A DNA stretch of 14,629 nt. Origin: JAFGCN01 sp964547015 (GTDB lineage Archaea; Aenigmatarchaeota; Aenigmatarchaeia; QMZS01). Within the stretch, counting starts at the first letter, position 1. Each line of letters begins with the position of its first letter. This document shows positions 6,644-12,820 of this stretch, one piece after another. The position numbers and the translations under genes are program-made. The stretch is from assembly GCA_964547015.1 (NCBI GenBank), contig CAZJKT010000021.1, forward strand, positions 1 through 14,629, written 5' to 3'. Under the pieces are notes generated by a model. That model was given only the letters and a program-made list of their open reading frames with translations. It was not told where the DNA came from and ran no database searches.

Positions 6644-7126
6644 ATGGGTAAATTTGCAAATATAGTTACTCTTTTTAATTTGGCTTTGGGGATGGCTGCA
6701 ATTAGGATGGCGGCTTTGGGCCGCCCTTCTGATGCCGCAATATTTCTGATTCTTGCGGCGATTATGGATGTTCTTGACGGGAAAGCCGCATCTCTTGAAA
6801 AAAGGACAGAATTCGGCAGGCAGCTTGACTCGCTTTCAGATATTGTTTCCTTTGGCACAGCCCCTGCCGCCCTCTTTATGTCCCTCTTGCCTCCAGAACT
6901 ATTTTTCCTGCCCATTATCCTTGTAATTGCCGGGGCATGGAGGCTTGCAAGATACAACACCACAAACCAAAAAAAGGAGTTTATAGGGCTGCCTATAACC
7001 TTTAACGGGATCTTTGTTCCCGCCTTAATCTACTTGGGCTGGACAAGCCCCTTTGCAATCGGGGCATACTGCGTTATTATGTCCTCGCTTATGGTGAGCA
7101 GGATTAAAGTAAAGCGGATAATCTGA
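6644..7126 (+). CDS. CDP-alcohol phosphatidyltransferase, archaetidylserine-synthase-like
   Basis: This small membrane enzyme (160 residues, about five hydrophobic segments) belongs to the family that joins CDP-activated lipid to an alcohol headgroup. The signature region reads D42-x2-D45-G46-x2-A49, G58-x3-D62-x3-D66, so all four metal-binding aspartates are present. The following SFGTAPA, plus RLARYNT and FIGLPITFNG further on, match the serine-transferring (PssA) branch, so CDP-archaeol plus serine to archaetidylserine is the likely reaction (inference). Two oddities stand out. The Arg of the DGxxAR motif is Ser50, and the spacer to G58 is seven residues instead of eight. The protein is also short; many relatives exceed 200 residues. 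The ATG start fits the family's hydrophobic N-terminus (FANIVTLFNLALGM). Its start codon is only 8 bp from that of divergent taw3. Confidence 0.85.
   Translation: MGKFANIVTLFNLALGMAAIRMAALGRPSDAAIFLILAAIMDVLDGKAASLEKRTEFGRQLDSLSDIVSFGTAPAALFMSLLPPELFFLPIILVIAGAWRLARYNTTNQKKEFIGLPITFNGIFVPALIYLGWTSPFAIGAYCVIMSSLMVSRIKVKRII
6658..6665 (-). promoter_or_regulatory. TATA box of taw3, inside the phosphatidyltransferase coding region
   Basis: On the minus strand this reads CTATATTT, centred 26-27 nt before the taw3 ATG at 6635. It occupies codons 5-8 of the divergent gene, so the promoter of one gene is embedded in the other's coding sequence. Confidence 0.5.
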
Positions 7127-7192
7127 CAACATTAAAAAGATACGGTTAATACTTCCTTCAAAGCGGCGGCAATTCCCAGGTTGTGCCCAAGC

Positions 7193-7993
7193 CTAATGTC
7201 CGGAAAACATAAAATCCACGCAATACCTTGAGGTTCCTGCAGAGTACGAGCCGCACTCAACGCAATCTATAACCTCAACCTCTTCCCTGATTTTTCCTAT
7301 TGCCTCCTCTTTGGAATCGGCAAAAATATACAGATGGATTATTGCCCCTTCTTTTGCGACAGCTTTTGCCGTATCCAAAAAGGTTTCTGCATCCTTTGGA
7401 AGGGGCATAATAATCCTGCCAAATTTCTCGCCAAGTTCGGGGACAACCTTTCTTGCATCGCCGCAAAAAGGCTTCACTAACGGCCCCGCCTTATTGAGCC
7501 TGATATTCTCCTCCATATACCTCACAGCGTCAGGATTAATCTCAACAGCATAAACAATTTCAGGCTTTGCCCTCTTTGCAATCTGGATTGCGTAAGGCCC
7601 GATTCCTGCAAACATCACAAGCACCTTTTCGCCGGGCAGGACAAGCTTTACGATTCTCTCCCTCTCATTTCCCAGCCGGGGCGAAAAATATGCCTTAGCC
7701 ACATCAACCTTATATCTTGAGCCATATTCAATATATATTGTCTCGGTCTTGTCCTCTCCCGCCAAAAGCTCGTATTTCCTTACGCGAAACTCATCCTCAA
7801 CAGCGCTGCTTTTCTTAAGGACGGTTTTTATCTGCTTGAATTCCAAAAGTTTCTCCCCAATTTCTTTTTCCTTGTGGCGCAATTCATCAGGGATAAGGAT
7901 TAGGGCAATATCCCCCACAATATCAAAGGCCGAAGGCGCAAGCTTTAGCTCGTCTTTTGTAAGGATGCCCTCCAGCATATTTTTCAGCTTCAT
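7193..7993 (-). CDS. trm5: tRNA (guanine37-N1)-methyltransferase Trm5, without D1 domain
   Basis: Trm5 methylates N1 of G37 in tRNA, protecting against frameshifting and providing the first step of wyosine synthesis. The Rossmann-type methyltransferase is clear: AYFSPRLGNERERI (101-114), the SAM-binding MFAGIGPYAI (127-136), E151 and NPDAVRYMEENI (153-164), and MPLPKDAETFL (196-206), the Trm5 form of the NPPY-like motif. The preceding region (residues 5-95, with FDIVGDIA, IKTVLKK and FRVRKYELLAGE) matches the Trm5 linker and D2 domain. The 266-residue protein begins where D2 begins, so the N-terminal D1 domain of longer archaeal Trm5 enzymes is absent. Taw2 has a similar size and fold, but the MPLP motif argues for Trm5. 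Upstream on the same strand is a pilin gene 36 bp away. No TATA box is obvious, so it may be cotranscribed with the pilins. Confidence 0.88.
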   Translation of the reverse strand: MKLKNMLEGILTKDELKLAPSAFDIVGDIALILIPDELRHKEKEIGEKLLEFKQIKTVLKKSSAVEDEFRVRKYELLAGEDKTETIYIEYGSRYKVDVAKAYFSPRLGNERERIVKLVLPGEKVLVMFAGIGPYAIQIAKRAKPEIVYAVEINPDAVRYMEENIRLNKAGPLVKPFCGDARKVVPELGEKFGRIIMPLPKDAETFLDTAKAVAKEGAIIHLYIFADSKEEAIGKIREEVEVIDCVECGSYSAGTSRYCVDFMFSGH

Positions 7994-8029
7994 AATAGAA
8001 CTGCCAAAATCCTAAATCCCTAAGAACCC

Positions 8030-8536
8030 TCAGTTGCAGCGCATTATGCTCCTGAAATTTTCAGTCCCCCATGAAATCTGAATTCTCAAAATGTCCCCGG
8101 GGCGGCAAATATTATCAAGCCTTCCAAAACAGCTCTCACCGGGATTTAGGACCGGGTTTGAGCTGCAGTCATAGCTTCCAAGAGGCAGGCTCCCGGGCCA
8201 AATTTCGGACTTTTTCGGCACATCGTTTATATAATAGCCCGCATTTTCTATCGGAATAGGCATACTGTTTGTGCCAAGGGCTTTTAGCTCAAAGCAAATA
8301 TAAGGCCCGCAGCCGTATGCCGTGGGAATAACAAAAGCTTGGTGCATCTGCTTATTTCTAGTAAGGCTCTCATCGGTCTGTTTTTTAGCTCCGCTCGCAA
8401 TTTCATCAGAAAATTTATAAACTGAACTTACAAGAACCACAGTAAGCAAAACAAGAAGCATTGTAGCAATTACAGGGGAAACCCCCTTAAATCGCTTATT
8501 TTTAAAGCCCGGCTGATCATTCAGGCAAAAAGCCAT
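8030..8536 (-). CDS. Type IV pilin-like protein with class III signal peptide (paralogue 1)
   Basis: The N-terminus has a charged leader ending KRFKG (residues 14-18), then VSPVIATMLLVLLTVVLVSS, the conserved archaeal pilin helix. Cleavage after G18 by a prepilin peptidase is predicted. The mature protein would be assembled into a surface filament or remain as a minor pilin. The globular part (residues 70-168) has six cysteines (C76, C81, C124, C136, C144, C167). It shares with the adjacent paralogue the blocks ICFEL, GYY, VPK, CFGR and SWGTE/PWGTE. Both proteins are 168 residues and start MA-x-C. A TATA-like GATATATT about 36 nt upstream would give a roughly 10-nt leader, or the gene may be read through from the upstream paralogue 42 bp away. 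Adhesion is the usual role for such pilins, but nothing here fixes it. Confidence 0.87.
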   Translation of the reverse strand: MAFCLNDQPGFKNKRFKGVSPVIATMLLVLLTVVLVSSVYKFSDEIASGAKKQTDESLTRNKQMHQAFVIPTAYGCGPYICFELKALGTNSMPIPIENAGYYINDVPKKSEIWPGSLPLGSYDCSSNPVLNPGESCFGRLDNICRPGDILRIQISWGTENFRSIMRCN

Positions 8537-8578
8537 AATAATAGATTTCAGATAATATAAGAAAAACTAATATATCTA

Positions 8579-9085
8579 CTAAGAGCAGCCATCAATCCCT
8601 TTTGAAGTCTCAGTACCCCAAGGGAGAGATACCTTAAATACATCCCCAACACTGCAAGATGGGCTGTTTGGAATTCTTCCAAAGCAACGGCCCCCTGCAG
8701 CAAGGCTTATCCCTTCACTGCAAGGTGTTCCTGAAATTCCTCCATCCCAACTGTATAGCTCCTTTGGAACATTTGAAACATAATAGCCGGTTCCGTTAAG
8801 GGGAATCGCATATTTATTTGTAGTCTGGGCCCTAAGCTCAAAACAAATATTTGCCCCGCTATCGCAAACATATAGAGTTCCTATATTTACCCTTTGATTC
8901 ATTTTTTCGGTCTGGGTCAAGACATCGCTGGTCTGCTTTGTGGTCTCACTCATTGTTCCCTGAAGCCAGCTATATGCAAAAGCCACAAGGACCACGGTTA
9001 TCATTACCATCAGGATTATTGCAATAACCGGAGAAATACCTTTTAGCGATTTTGAATAATTGTTCATATGCGTGCAATTAGCCAT
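8579..9085 (-). CDS. Type IV pilin-like protein with class III signal peptide (paralogue 2)
   Basis: The leader ends SKSLKG (residues 11-16) and is followed by ISPVIAIILMVMITVVLVAF, so cleavage after G16 is expected. The mature domain repeats the cysteine plan of its neighbour (C74, C81, C122, C134, C144, C167) and the ICFEL, GYY, VPKE, CFGR and WGTE blocks, showing tandem gene duplication. The ATG at 9085 is preferred because the other copy also starts MA-x-C with the same total length. It also lies 26-27 nt from a strong TATA tract. A second ATG at 9067 (MNNYSKSLKG, 162 residues) gives a more usual short leader and has its own TATA-like sequence at the right distance, so it stays possible. 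The gene diverges from the methylthiotransferase gene. No pilin-assembly ATPase or platform protein is in the window. Confidence 0.87.
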   Translation of the reverse strand: MANCTHMNNYSKSLKGISPVIAIILMVMITVVLVAFAYSWLQGTMSETTKQTSDVLTQTEKMNQRVNIGTLYVCDSGANICFELRAQTTNKYAIPLNGTGYYVSNVPKELYSWDGGISGTPCSEGISLAAGGRCFGRIPNSPSCSVGDVFKVSLPWGTETSKGIDGCS

Positions 9086-9102
9086 ATATAATATAGCTCA
9101 AG

Positions 9103-9115
9103 TATATATATATAT
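9103..9115. promoter_or_regulatory. Shared TATA tract between the divergent pilin and methylthiotransferase genes
   Basis: A 13-base alternating TA tract is centred within a few bases of the midpoint (9112) between the pilin ATG at 9085 and the chosen methylthiotransferase ATG at 9139. A TATA box at 9108-9115 would sit about 26-27 nt from both starts. The alternating sequence reads as TATA on either strand, so TBP could in principle direct transcription both ways. Confidence 0.55.
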
Positions 9116-9138
9116 TGAATTCGCTGATGGACTATTTT

Positions 9139-10419
9139 ATGCCCCTAAAAAGCCCCCTGTTTTTCGTGGAAACTTACGGATGTTCGGCTAGCCACTCTGA
9201 CAGCGAGATAATGTCCGGCCTGCTTTTGGGGGCTGGCCTTTTGCCCACGGACAATATATTAAATGCAGACCTTATTATAATTAATACCTGCTTTGTGAAA
9301 CAAACAACTGAAAATAAAATCCTCTCGAGGCTTCGGGAAATTTCAGAAAAGTTTCCGGAAAAAAAGCTGATAATCTGCGGCTGTATCCCTGAAGCGGCGC
9401 CTGAGAGAATAAGGCGGGCGGCGCCCAAAGCCAGCCTACTTTCCGCAAACAGGGTTTCTGAAATCGAAAAGGCGGTCCGAAAGGCATTTGAAGGAAAAAG
9501 GGTTGAATTTTTAGGAAGGACTGGAGCCGAGAAGGCGGACCTGCCAAAACTCAGAAAGAACAAAGTAACCGATATTATCCAAATCTGCTCGGGGTGCCTT
9601 GGAAACTGCTCTTATTGCGGCACAAAACTCGCCAAAGGCGGGCTTATTTCCTACCTTCCTGAAAGTATAGCAAATGAGGTTATGCTTGCAAAGCTTTCAG
9701 GGGCAAAAGAATTCTTATTAACAGGGCAGGATATTTCCTGCTACGGCTTTGATATCGGGAAGAGCCTGCCCGAGCTTCTTGAAAAAATCCTTGAGGTCAA
9801 AGGAAATTATTTTGTAAGGCTTGGGATGATGAACCCCGTCCACCTAACTAAGATTATTAAGCCTCTCCTGTATGTATGCGAAGATGAGCGAGTTTATAAA
9901 TTCTTCCATATTCCTGTACAATCGGGATCTGACAATACGCTCAAAAGTATGAACCGCAAGTATATATCCTCTGAGTTTGAGCAACAGGCAAATCTGATCA
10001 GGGAGAAATTTCCCTTTTGCGCAATCGGGACAGATATTATTGTGGGATATCCGACAGAAACCGAAGAGGACTTTATGCAGACAATCGGGCTTTTAGAAAG
10101 AGTCCGCCCTGATTGGATAAACATCTCAAGATATACTTCCCGTCCGAAAACTGCCGCCGCAAAATTAAAGCCCATTGATTCAGCAATTGTAAAAGAAAGA
10201 AGCGAAAGGGCGGCGGCCGTTGCCCAAAAAATTGCAGAGGAACAGACAAAAAAATGGGTTGGCTGGAGCGGGAAAGTCCTTGTTGTCGGAAAAGGCATTG
10301 GGAAGAATTTCGGGCACCGCTCAATAAATATCAGCCCGGAATGCCCGGATATAGGTAAATTTGCCAAAGTTGAAATTGTTAAGGCAGAAGGGGTTAAGCT
10401 TTTTGGAAAAGTCATCTAA
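9139..10419 (+). CDS. mtaB: tRNA t6A37 methylthiotransferase (MtaB/CDKAL1-type radical SAM enzyme)
   Basis: This enzyme converts t6A to ms2t6A at position 37 of ANN-decoding tRNAs, using two [4Fe-4S] clusters. The N-terminal methylthiotransferase domain has its three cysteines: C15 in ETYGCSASHSDSE, C51 in INTCFVKQ and C82 in CGCIPEA. The radical SAM cluster motif C-x3-C-x2-C is C153, C157, C160 (CLGNCSYC). Further family blocks are HIPVQSGSDNTLKSMNR (257-273) and GTDIIVGYPTETEEDF (297-312). A C-terminal TRAM domain (about 370-426) would bind tRNA. In-frame starts exist at TTG 9115 and ATG 9127, but both lie within or too close to the TATA tract at 9103-9115. The ATG at 9139 (426 residues) is 27 nt from the TATA centre and begins just before the conserved strand. 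Confidence 0.92.
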   Translation: MPLKSPLFFVETYGCSASHSDSEIMSGLLLGAGLLPTDNILNADLIIINTCFVKQTTENKILSRLREISEKFPEKKLIICGCIPEAAPERIRRAAPKASLLSANRVSEIEKAVRKAFEGKRVEFLGRTGAEKADLPKLRKNKVTDIIQICSGCLGNCSYCGTKLAKGGLISYLPESIANEVMLAKLSGAKEFLLTGQDISCYGFDIGKSLPELLEKILEVKGNYFVRLGMMNPVHLTKIIKPLLYVCEDERVYKFFHIPVQSGSDNTLKSMNRKYISSEFEQQANLIREKFPFCAIGTDIIVGYPTETEEDFMQTIGLLERVRPDWINISRYTSRPKTAAAKLKPIDSAIVKERSERAAAVAQKIAEEQTKKWVGWSGKVLVVGKGIGKNFGHRSINISPECPDIGKFAKVEIVKAEGVKLFGKVI

Positions 10420-10422
10420 CCT

Positions 10423-10438
10423 AAAAATTCAACAAAAA
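10423..10438 (-). terminator. Tandem T5 tracts downstream of L15e
   Basis: On the minus strand two runs of five Ts, six bases apart, lie 57-72 nt beyond the L15e stop codon. They fit archaeal oligo-T termination and sit just before the convergent methylthiotransferase stop codon. Confidence 0.35.
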
Positions 10439-10494
10439 TCCGGCTAATATGCGGGAATTCAGGAAAATCGGCCTAAAATCCGGATATCTGAAGA

Positions 10495-11067
10495 TTACTT
10501 CCCCTGAGTCTTATTAGCCCGAATGCTTGGCCTGATTTTTTCTGCCCCCTTGCCCTTTCTCAAAAGCCCGCGGGATTTCTTTCCTGCGGCAGTCAGCCCC
10601 CTATAAACCCTGTTTTTATGGGCCCCTTCTGTAATCCAGTTAATTGACCTGTCGGACTTTATCTGCGGGTGGCTTTTGTCCACGAGAATTACCTCAAACC
10701 ACTGGCTTTTTCCGTCCTCGCCGACCCAGTAAGAATTCAAAACCTCCATGTTAGGGTATTTTTTTGCAACCCTCTCCTCTATAATCCATTGTTTGCTCTT
10801 TTTTGCGGGAATTCTGGTTCCAAGCTTCTTTGGCTTTCTTCCCTTTGTGACTCTCGGCCTTACCCTTGTCCCTTTCTTGATTTTTGCCCTTATGACCACA
10901 TAGCCTTGTTTTGCTTTGTAGCCCAATGCGTGGGCTTTGTCAGGCCTTGTGGGGTTTTCGCACTTAACCATGACCCCCTCCCGCCTCCATGCAATCATTC
11001 TCTCCTTGTAGAACGGACTCTCTTTGGGTTTTTTCCAGATATTCCGAAGGTAATTTATCAGTGCCAT
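10495..11067 (-). CDS. rpl15e: Large-subunit ribosomal protein L15e (eL15)
   Basis: The 190-residue, very basic protein matches eL15 across its length: MALINYLRNIWKKP at the N-terminus, RRRxG-like WRREGVMVKCENPTRPDKA, then ALGYKAKQGYVVIRAKI, and the C-terminal WITEGAHKNRVYRGLTAAGKKSRGL. It is found only in archaeal and eukaryotic ribosomes, where it threads through 23S/28S rRNA of the large subunit, so it also marks this DNA as archaeal. Size is typical and nothing is missing. The ATG start is unambiguous. It stands alone, not in a ribosomal protein operon. It is divergent from a Nudix gene with 79 bp between starts and convergent with the methylthiotransferase gene. No clear TATA box lies at the ideal distance; an ATATTTAA element about 20 nt upstream is too close for a leaderless start. 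Confidence 0.97.
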   Translation of the reverse strand: MALINYLRNIWKKPKESPFYKERMIAWRREGVMVKCENPTRPDKAHALGYKAKQGYVVIRAKIKKGTRVRPRVTKGRKPKKLGTRIPAKKSKQWIIEERVAKKYPNMEVLNSYWVGEDGKSQWFEVILVDKSHPQIKSDRSINWITEGAHKNRVYRGLTAAGKKSRGLLRKGKGAEKIRPSIRANKTQGK

Positions 11068-11109
11068 AACTTTTGATAAAAATTAAATATTCTTATCTGC
11101 AAAGGCGAG

Positions 11110-11117
11110 TATATATA
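11110..11117 (+). promoter_or_regulatory. TATA box of the Nudix gene
   Basis: TATATATA is centred 33-34 nt before the ATG at 11147, predicting a transcription start near 11140 and a leader of about seven bases. This supports the ATG over the in-frame TTG at 11135. Confidence 0.55.
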
Positions 11118-11126
11118 GCTGAAATA

Positions 11127-11140
11127 ATGCAATTTTGCAT
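11127..11140. promoter_or_regulatory. Inverted repeat between TATA box and start of the Nudix gene (possible operator)
   Basis: The sequence is ATGCAA-TT-TTGCAT, a perfect 6-bp inverted repeat with a 2-bp centre. It covers the interval from the TATA box to the predicted transcription start, where a bound repressor would block polymerase. No regulator gene is adjacent, so its role is inferred. Confidence 0.3.
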
Positions 11141-11146
11141 AAAATT

Positions 11147-11617
11147 ATGCGGGAAGATGGCGTTGGATTGATTGAGGCGCATGTTTCGGGGGTTTGCTTT
11201 TCGGGAGATTTGGTTCTTGTTGCAAAAAGGGCGCAGAATCGCGAAATCTACCCAAATCTCTGGGAATGCGGCGGCGGCCAGGTAAAAAAGGGGGAAAGTT
11301 TTGAGGAAGCTGTCTTGCGGCAATTGGAAGAGGAGCTTGGCGTGAAGGCAAAAGTGATTGCTCCATTTAAGACCTATGAAATCCTGCCAAAAGGTGAAAA
11401 AGGCCACAACAGGAACGAACTGTCGGGGATAAAGGCAAAAATCCCCGGAATCCGCTTTATTTGCCGGTTAGAGGGTTTTTTGGACGGAAATTCGCCCAAA
11501 ATAAGCAAAGAGCACACAGAGTGGAAAATTCTGCCAATCGGACGTATTAAGGAACTTGAGATGATTCCTGGCCTAAACGAAGCTATTGAGGAGGCGTATT
11601 TGGAGTTTAAGAAATAG
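11147..11617 (+). CDS. Nudix hydrolase
   Basis: This small cytosolic Nudix protein (156 residues from the ATG) would cleave a nucleoside diphosphate linked to another group. The Nudix box spans residues 44-66: G44, E50, R58, then LEEELGV with E62 and E63. One consensus position differs: the Glu after the Arg (REUxEExGU) is Gln59. That Glu takes part in metal binding or catalysis in several family members, so activity may be altered. The N-terminal VSGVCFSGDLVLVAKRAQN and LWECGGG fit the usual beta strands. An in-frame TTG at 11135 would add four residues, but the ATG agrees with the TATA spacing. The substrate is unknown. It is divergent from L15e and lies 105 bp upstream of the prenyl synthase operon on the same strand, so it could be loosely linked to that operon. 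Confidence 0.88.
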   Translation: MREDGVGLIEAHVSGVCFSGDLVLVAKRAQNREIYPNLWECGGGQVKKGESFEEAVLRQLEEELGVKAKVIAPFKTYEILPKGEKGHNRNELSGIKAKIPGIRFICRLEGFLDGNSPKISKEHTEWKILPIGRIKELEMIPGLNEAIEEAYLEFKK

Positions 11618-11693
11618 TAGGTTTAGTAATAGAATAGTGACCTGGCCGACCGGGCCACATTCTAAATTTCGCCAAATCCTCAACATCACCCCA

Positions 11694-11707
11694 GCAGATA
11701 TATCTGC
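11694..11707. promoter_or_regulatory. 14-bp perfect palindrome containing a TATA-like core, upstream of the prenyl synthase
   Basis: GCAGATATATCTGC is its own reverse complement and ends 15 nt before the ATG at 11723. Its GATATATC core is centred about 22 nt upstream, somewhat close for a leaderless TATA box. It may be a promoter core, an operator for a dimeric regulator, or both. A GGAAG follows at 11710-11714, a weak ribosome-binding site candidate. Confidence 0.35.
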
Positions 11708-11722
11708 AAGGAAGTTAAATTT

Positions 11723-12820
11723 ATGGCAAAGACGTTTGATAATTCACTCCAGGAATTAAAGCATCAATTTCAGGAAGAAATTGATGAGTCCTGCAAAATG
11801 GTCCATCCCCGGAGATTTGACTGCGAATACCTTAAGGATTTGGGGGCAGACCCAAAACATTCGGATATTAGCGCATATCTCACGCAAGCACTTTCAACCC
11901 CAAACTGGGACCTCTTGGATAGGAAGAGATCAAGAGTAAGACCTCTGATTTTTTTGCTTGCCGTAGGAGGTCTTGGCAAAAAACCTGAGAGGTATGTGAA
12001 CTACTGCGCAATAACTGAGCTAATCCATAACGGCAGCCTAGTGCATGATGATATAGAAGACAATTCTGAAGTCAGAAGAAACGATAAATCCCTGCACAAA
12101 AAATATGGCCTGGATATAGCTGTGAACTCCGCCAACCTGATGTATTTTTCCTCGTTTCTCGCAGTAAAGAACGACCGCTTGCTGACCGAATCCAAAAAAA
12201 TACGGCTGTATGAGTCCATTATTGAACACCTAAACAGGCTGACCTGGGGCCAGGCGTTAGACATACTTTGGCATAAAAGTGATTCGGAAGTTTGCCTTGA
12301 AGATTACATGCAGATGTGTTCCTACAAGACCGGAGCAATAGATAGGATGAACCTATCGATTGCGGGCATACTTTGCGACTGCGATAAGAGGGCATTCGGC
12401 AAAGTTCAGGCCTGGGGAGAGAAACTGGGCATAGGTTTTCAGATCCATGACGATTTTCTCGATATTTGCGTCACTGTCCGGGAGGCCTTTGGAGGCAAGC
12501 CCGTAGGAAATGACATTTCCGAAGGGAAAAAATCAATCGTGAATATTCTTGCTCTAAGAAAGCTTCCTACGGACAAATCAAAACAACTTGGAAAAATACT
12601 CCACAAAGATACAAAACGCCGCAATGATATTCAAGAGGCACTTGGACTCATCGAAGAGAGCGGAGCTCTTGAAGAAAGCTCAAAAATAGGACAACAGTGC
12701 TTCAAAGAGCTGGAGGCCGATTGCAAGGATATATTTCAGGAACCCTTCAGAACAGAGTTATCGCGCTTTTTGAAGGATATGATATGTGATTTCGAGGAGA
12801 AATATGGGTCCGGAAACTAA
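11723..12820 (+). CDS. Polyprenyl (geranylgeranyl-type) diphosphate synthase
   Basis: This is a trans-isoprenyl diphosphate synthase that condenses IPP onto an allylic diphosphate. The first Asp-rich motif is DDIED (109-113), preceded by AITELIHNGSLVH. The second is DDFLD (243-247) within GIGFQIHDDFLDI. KRSRVRPLIFLLAV (68-81) corresponds to the GGKRxRP region, though the leading Gly pair is changed, and GNDISEGKKSIVN (262-274) binds the second diphosphate. Residues four and five before the first motif are small (S105, G104), which favours a C20 or longer product (family knowledge, inferred). In archaea C20 is the precursor of ether lipids. At 365 residues it is longer than the usual 300-330 because of an N-terminal extension of about 60 residues. 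It is the first gene of a three-gene operon and overlaps the next by 17 bp. Confidence 0.9.
   Translation: MAKTFDNSLQELKHQFQEEIDESCKMVHPRRFDCEYLKDLGADPKHSDISAYLTQALSTPNWDLLDRKRSRVRPLIFLLAVGGLGKKPERYVNYCAITELIHNGSLVHDDIEDNSEVRRNDKSLHKKYGLDIAVNSANLMYFSSFLAVKNDRLLTESKKIRLYESIIEHLNRLTWGQALDILWHKSDSEVCLEDYMQMCSYKTGAIDRMNLSIAGILCDCDKRAFGKVQAWGEKLGIGFQIHDDFLDICVTVREAFGGKPVGNDISEGKKSIVNILALRKLPTDKSKQLGKILHKDTKRRNDIQEALGLIEESGALEESSKIGQQCFKELEADCKDIFQEPFRTELSRFLKDMICDFEEKYGSGN
12794..12799 (+). promoter_or_regulatory. Shine-Dalgarno site fixing the start of the phosphatase-Nudix fusion
   Basis: GAGGAG lies 4 nt before the ATG at 12804, inside the end of the prenyl synthase gene. It decides for this ATG over the in-frame GTG at 12786, which has no such site, and shows translation within a polycistronic mRNA. 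Confidence 0.7.

Noticed and set aside
6636..6659. TTG-initiated N-terminal extension of Taw3
   Set aside because: It overlaps the divergent gene, adds eight residues not expected in the family, and the ATG at 6635 has a TATA box at the right distance.
7193..7993. Taw2 (wyosine aminocarboxypropyltransferase)
   Set aside because: The size fits, but the MPLPKDAETFL motif and the linker region match Trm5 better. Dual function is left open in the findings.
9115..9138. Upstream starts of the methylthiotransferase (TTG 9115, ATG 9127)
   Set aside because: TTG 9115 lies at the end of the TATA tract, and ATG 9127 lies upstream of the transcription start predicted from that tract. The ATG at 9139 fits both spacing and family N-terminus.
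9894..10415. 173-codon frame antisense to the methylthiotransferase gene
   Set aside because: It lies wholly within the radical SAM and TRAM coding region, and its translation has no recognisable domain.
10669..11076. Long open frame antisense to ribosomal protein L15e
   Set aside because: L15e is unmistakable on the other strand. The antisense translation is Cys/Phe-rich with no motif, as expected for a shadow frame.
11645..11666. Hairpin TGGCC-GACCG-GGCCA between the Nudix gene and the prenyl synthase as a terminator
   Set aside because: The stem is only five base pairs and no T tract follows it on the plus strand, so a terminator cannot be supported.
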